DNA of 64,000 nucleotides. Origin: Fictibacillus sp. BK138 (GTDB lineage: Bacteria; Bacillota; Bacilli; Bacillales; Fictibacillaceae). The stretch is taken from NCBI RefSeq assembly GCF_004216955.1, contig NZ_SGXL01000001.1, forward strand, positions 682,001 through 746,000, given 5' to 3'. The position numbers and the translations under genes are program-made. This document shows positions 61,230 through 64,000 of the stretch, one piece after another. The stretch's first letter is position 1. Every line of letters starts with the position of its first letter. The notes below the pieces were generated by a model. That model was not told where the DNA came from. It made no database searches and was given only the letters and a program-made list of their open reading frames with translations.

Positions 61230-61853
61230 ATGCGCCTTTCAAAAGGTGAATTAAATGGACACACTTTTTTAGCAAAACTTATTACTCAATATGCCTTAAT
61301 TCATAGAAAAACAATCGGTCCTGCTGCTGATAAATATATTGAACAGCTTGGACTGAGAACAGGTGAATGGATCGAAAGTTTTTATGATGATCCACTGCAC
61401 TGGACTGTTGACCAATATGTTCATGTAATAGTGGATTTGAAAAATGCAATCGGCGGGCATTTTGAAATTGTCAGTGTGGATCCTGACCATGTAGTAATTC
61501 GTGCAAAAGAGTGTCCTTTCGGAGAGTTTGTTAAGGATGCCCCACACCTATGCAAAATGACATCCAGTGTGCTAGGTGGCATTGCAGCACGGAAATTCGG
61601 TTATGGAAAAGTCACGTTGCGTCAACGAATTGCTCTAAATGATCCTATTTGTGAAGTAGCTGTATATTTTGACCGCGATGATAGAGAAGAGGGGGATATC
61701 TATGAAAATATCCCAACTACACCTGAACAAGGAGATCCATTTGCTTGGGAGGAAGAGACCATTACCATGCTTAATTATGAGTTGAAAAAAAGTGATGAAA
61801 TGGTTATCAGTCTCTTAAAGGAGTTAGAAGATCTTAAACGCAAACAACCTTAA
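61230..61853 (+). CDS. Protein with methanogen-output-domain-like fold
   Basis: 207 residues: TRTGEWIESFYDDPL-like helix region followed by a beta sheet (HFEIVSVDPDHVVIRAKECP, CKMTSSVLGGIAARKFGYGK) with two spaced cysteines (KECPFG, HLCKMTS), then an acidic segment and a C-terminal helix. This suits the so-called methanogen output domain 1 group, ligand- or cluster-binding domains tied to signalling; the assignment is from memory. AAAGGG upstream. It converges on the STAS gene, sharing a terminator. Confidence 0.6.
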   Translation: MRLSKGELNGHTFLAKLITQYALIHRKTIGPAADKYIEQLGLRTGEWIESFYDDPLHWTVDQYVHVIVDLKNAIGGHFEIVSVDPDHVVIRAKECPFGEFVKDAPHLCKMTSSVLGGIAARKFGYGKVTLRQRIALNDPICEVAVYFDRDDREEGDIYENIPTTPEQGDPFAWEEETITMLNYELKKSDEMVISLLKELEDLKRKQP

Positions 61854-61860
61854 AACTCAA

Positions 61861-61895
61861 AAGAACAGACCGTTTAACGATCTGTTCTTTTTTTA
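61861..61895. terminator. Shared bidirectional terminator
   Basis: AAGAACAGA/TCTGTTCTT stem with T7 towards the right; it also serves as the end of the minus-strand gene. Confidence 0.8.
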
Positions 61896-62753
61896 TTTAT
61901 TGAGTTTGCCATATCCAAAATCAGCTAATGCTTGAAGGAGATTACCTTTTAAAGTGATTTCGTCAAAATCCAAGTTTAGACTCACTGAAGTTTGTGCAAT
62001 TTCAGGACTTAAACCGGTAAGTGTCGTTTTCACTCCAATAAGTTTTAGCGTTGAAACAAGCTGGAAGATACGGTGGGCTACCATTGTATCAATATAGCTT
62101 ACTCCTGATAAGTCAATGACAAGTGATGTGATCTCGCTATCCACACATTGTTGTAAAGTGGAGTCTAATAATATTTTCGCTCGATTTGTATCAATTTCTC
62201 CCACGACAGGAAGAACAGCTACACCAGGAAAAAGTGGAACGACTGGAACGGAAAGCTCTTGAAGGGATAAGTGAAACTTTTCTGCCATATCTCTATAGTT
62301 GTTTACATAGGACTTACTAAACGCTTGTACGGCATAATCAATCATCGGATTAATCGTAGTTGAGATGTGTAAAACAGATTCTGCTGACATGGATTGCAAT
62401 GAGCCTTCTTCTTTAATAAAATCCCAAATGGCATTTCGATAGTAAGAAGTGCTTTCCAATGATTCATTTAACGGCTGTCCGGAATGAACCGCAAGCATTC
62501 CGACCTTTTCGCCCCACTCAGAGATCGTCTTTTTTGGATCATCGATTTTACCGGAAATCCCGTCTCCCACTAATCGAATAAAAGTGATGGACGCCTCTAG
62601 TCCTTCCTGCTTTTGGTCTCTTTGCTGAAGCGACACATATGTTTCATTATCTGTAATGTTTTTGATGATCTTCAGTGCGATTTGTTCTGCATTTTCGTTA
62701 ATCTTGTTTCCGATTTCAATCTGATCTGACTTTTGCTTCATTTGAAGATCCAT
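61893..62753 (-). CDS. RsbR-like STAS-domain protein
   Basis: 286 residues: N-terminal non-heme-globin-like helical domain (about 1-160) and C-terminal STAS domain (VAVLPVVGEIDTNRAKILLD, VIDLSGVSYIDTMVAHRIFQ, GLSPEIAQTSVSLN). The phosphorylatable Ser/Thr positions T and S of RsbR-type STAS domains fit around DLSGVSYIDT and TLTGLSPE. Such proteins build the stressosome that controls the sigma-B general stress response. No rsbS or rsbT is adjacent. Confidence 0.85.
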   Translation of the reverse strand: MDLQMKQKSDQIEIGNKINENAEQIALKIIKNITDNETYVSLQQRDQKQEGLEASITFIRLVGDGISGKIDDPKKTISEWGEKVGMLAVHSGQPLNESLESTSYYRNAIWDFIKEEGSLQSMSAESVLHISTTINPMIDYAVQAFSKSYVNNYRDMAEKFHLSLQELSVPVVPLFPGVAVLPVVGEIDTNRAKILLDSTLQQCVDSEITSLVIDLSGVSYIDTMVAHRIFQLVSTLKLIGVKTTLTGLSPEIAQTSVSLNLDFDEITLKGNLLQALADFGYGKLNK

Positions 62754-62883
62754 TTACAACTCCTAATAATTTCAGACATTAATTTTATTGTAGCAAAAAC
62801 AATTCATATATGTTTGAAATTACTGAAAAATTTTTAAAAGTATGAAATAATTAAAAAAGATGTCGATATATAGAGTAAGAGGC

Positions 62884-62915
62884 AAAAAAAACAGGCCTCT
62901 ACGAAAGAGTCCTGT
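62884..62915 (-). terminator. Terminator of the second csp gene
   Basis: ACAGG-CTCT/AGAG-CCTGT stem followed, on the minus strand, by T7-8. Confidence 0.88.
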
Positions 62916-62931
62916 TTATCTATTTAGGCTA

Positions 62932-63132
62932 TTACGCCTTACGTACGTTAGTAGCTTGAGGTCCGCGTTGACCTTGTTCAACTTCAAAAGTTACGTCTTG
63001 ACCTTCATCTAATGACTTGAATCCTTCTGATTGGATAGCTGAGAAATGTACGAATACGTCGTCTCCACCTTCGCGCTCGATGAATCCGAAACCTTTTTCT
63101 GCGTTAAACCATTTAACTTTACCTTGTTCCAT
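62932..63132 (-). CDS. Cold-shock protein, second copy
   Basis: 66-residue cold-shock domain with KGFGFIER and DVFVHFSAI intact; differs from the first copy at a limited number of positions ([23 protein letters not shown]). ATG 63132 follows AGGAGG. Binds single-stranded nucleic acid and protects RNA from structure formation. Whether it corresponds to CspB, CspC or CspD cannot be told from sequence alone. Confidence 0.92.
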   Translation of the reverse strand: MEQGKVKWFNAEKGFGFIEREGGDDVFVHFSAIQSEGFKSLDEGQDVTFEVEQGQRGPQATNVRKA

Positions 63133-63228
63133 GTTTGTTGCCTCCTGTCGTGCCAATCCGCACAATAATACTATCCTTGCTCAAAAATATCAAGATAATC
63201 ATTACCTGTTACAATCGAACAAAAATAA
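63133..63228 (-). promoter_or_regulatory. Conserved 5' leader of the second csp gene
   Basis: Carries the two blocks shared with the cspC leader: TTATTTTTGTTCG (complement of 63216-63228) and GCAAGGATAGTA (complement of 63169-63180) followed by TTATTGTG, at similar distance from the start codon. Confidence 0.5.
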
Positions 63229-63522
63229 TTCTTCCTAATCGTAACACTTTCATCTTCAATACACAAGGGTAAGTGGCAAACGATTATTTTCGTTTGATTT
63301 CTTAGCGGCTGAAAACGGCGGTCCATCAAGGAAATGATGAATAAAATTTATAAAAATTTGGTAAAATCGATGCATATAAACTACCAGACATTAGGTAAAT
63401 AGTAATTACTAACTATAATTACACTCTCATATAGAGATGACTTTTGAAAATGCCTTTCTGGTTTTAACTTCCTTTTATTCGTGGTACATTTAGAAAAAGT
63501 CTAAAAATAATGGCGTGATGTT

Positions 63523-64000
63523 ATGGATAAAAAGAAAGTTGTTGACCAATGGCAGCGTCCTCTCCGGGATCTGCGGATATCAGTGACTGACCAATGTAAT
63601 TTTCGCTGTACGTACTGTATGCCTAAAGAAATTTTCGGAACGGATTATCCCTTCTTAACAAATGAAGAGTTATTATCTTTTGATGAGATCGTCCGGATAG
63701 CCACTCAATTTGCTCATGCAGGCGTTGAGAAAATCCGTATCACAGGCGGCGAACCCTTATTACGTAAGGGGTTACCTGATCTTTTAAAAAGACTTCGTTC
63801 TATTGAAGGAATTAAAGATATTGCATTAACTACAAATGGTGTGCTGCTGCCTAAACTCGCAGTTGAACTTAAAGATGCAGGGATGGACCGGGTTACCGTA
63901 AGTCTGGATACACTTGATGATCAACTTTTCGGTCATATAAACGGACGGGGTGTAGGGGTTCAGCCAATTTTAAAAGGAATTGAAGCTGCCCACCAGGCAG
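63523..64000 (+). CDS. moaA: GTP 3',8-cyclase MoaA (partial, runs off right edge)
   Basis: Radical-SAM enzyme that begins molybdenum cofactor synthesis from GTP. The first 159 codons are present: [20 protein letters not shown] with the CxxxCxxC cluster site ([10 protein letters not shown]), [28 protein letters not shown] and [16 protein letters not shown] 63523 has only a weak ribosome site. The 63229-63522 gap shows a TAAAAT -10 near 63361 and no recognisable Moco riboswitch. Confidence 0.95.
   Translation, partial: MDKKKVVDQWQRPLRDLRISVTDQCNFRCTYCMPKEIFGTDYPFLTNEELLSFDEIVRIATQFAHAGVEKIRITGGEPLLRKGLPDLLKRLRSIEGIKDIALTTNGVLLPKLAVELKDAGMDRVTVSLDTLDDQLFGHINGRGVGVQPILKGIEAAHQA

Noticed and set aside
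63229-63522. Molybdenum-cofactor riboswitch before moaA
   Set aside because: I could not find the conserved paired elements; only a plain promoter-like -10 is visible.
1-64000. tRNA or rRNA genes
   Set aside because: No cloverleaf-like or rRNA-like stretch was seen; the long gaps consist of repeats, leaders and A+T-rich sequence.

Overview
The window is chromosomal DNA of a low-GC, spore-forming Gram-positive bacterium of the family Bacillaceae. The evidence is the secA-prfB-(yvjA)-ftsE-ftsX-ctpB-minJ gene order, a Spo0E-type phosphatase, a DinR/LexA box of Bacillus type, AGGAGG-type ribosome binding sites, frequent TTG/GTG starts and CspC/RsbR-type proteins. I cannot place it below family from sequence alone.

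Layout. 1-4.8 kb: a partial dihydroorotate-dehydrogenase-like membrane protein, an acyl-CoA synthetase, a cold-shock gene and an anchored protein of unknown role. 4.9-22.5 kb: a conserved core block for secretion, translation and division: secA, prfB with its programmed frameshift, a Tat cassette (phoX-like phosphatase, tatA, tatC), an HTH-TPR regulator, a NERD protein, yvjA, ftsEX, an M23 hydrolase, ctpB, a small DUF4083-like membrane protein and minJ. 22.6-44.3 kb: an A+T-rich accessory stretch of mostly plus-strand, mostly single genes (SOS-controlled DinB family, lipoproteins, immunity-like proteins, topB, VOC, GNAT, alaR-alaT, HAD, hydrolase, molybdoenzyme, YdeI, YhhN, SRPBCC, AlkD-like). 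They are separated again and again by one family of short hairpin-forming spacer repeats. 44.3-54.9 kb: a KinB-like kinase, a NUDIX gene abutted by an IS3-type element, gamma-carbonic anhydrase, AEC transporter, DUF4260, Spo0E-like, LysR, DUF4362 and a divergent MocR/EamA pair. 55-59 kb: a heme-stress module hssR-hssS-hrtB-hrtA with a recognisable HssR direct repeat. 59-64 kb: an amino-acid permease, GNAT, an output-domain protein, an RsbR-like STAS protein, a second cold-shock gene and the start of moaA.

How genes work together. SecA and Tat give two export routes; the phosphatase with its RR signal peptide and the two Tat genes form a self-contained set. FtsEX with the coiled-coil M23 protein, and CtpB and MinJ next door, form a wall-remodelling and division neighbourhood. 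HssRS would sense heme stress and switch on HrtBA. AlaR and AlaT form an alanine-metabolism pair. The molybdopterin enzyme at 39 kb would need the cofactor pathway whose first gene, moaA, begins at the right edge.

Most notable non-coding structure. (1) About twenty copies of a GGTGC-type spacer repeat in 22.6-44.2 kb; the better copies have terminal inverted repeats that vary together between copies, and one has integron-like RYYYAAC/GTTRRRY-type ends. This gives the region a gene-cassette appearance, although no recombinase gene is in the window. (2) Four copies of a G+C-rich dispersed repeat of roughly 130-240 bp, two of them bounded by short inverted repeats. (3) A four-unit, 20-bp tandem array. 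All functional statements are from reading the sequence and family knowledge; no search was run.
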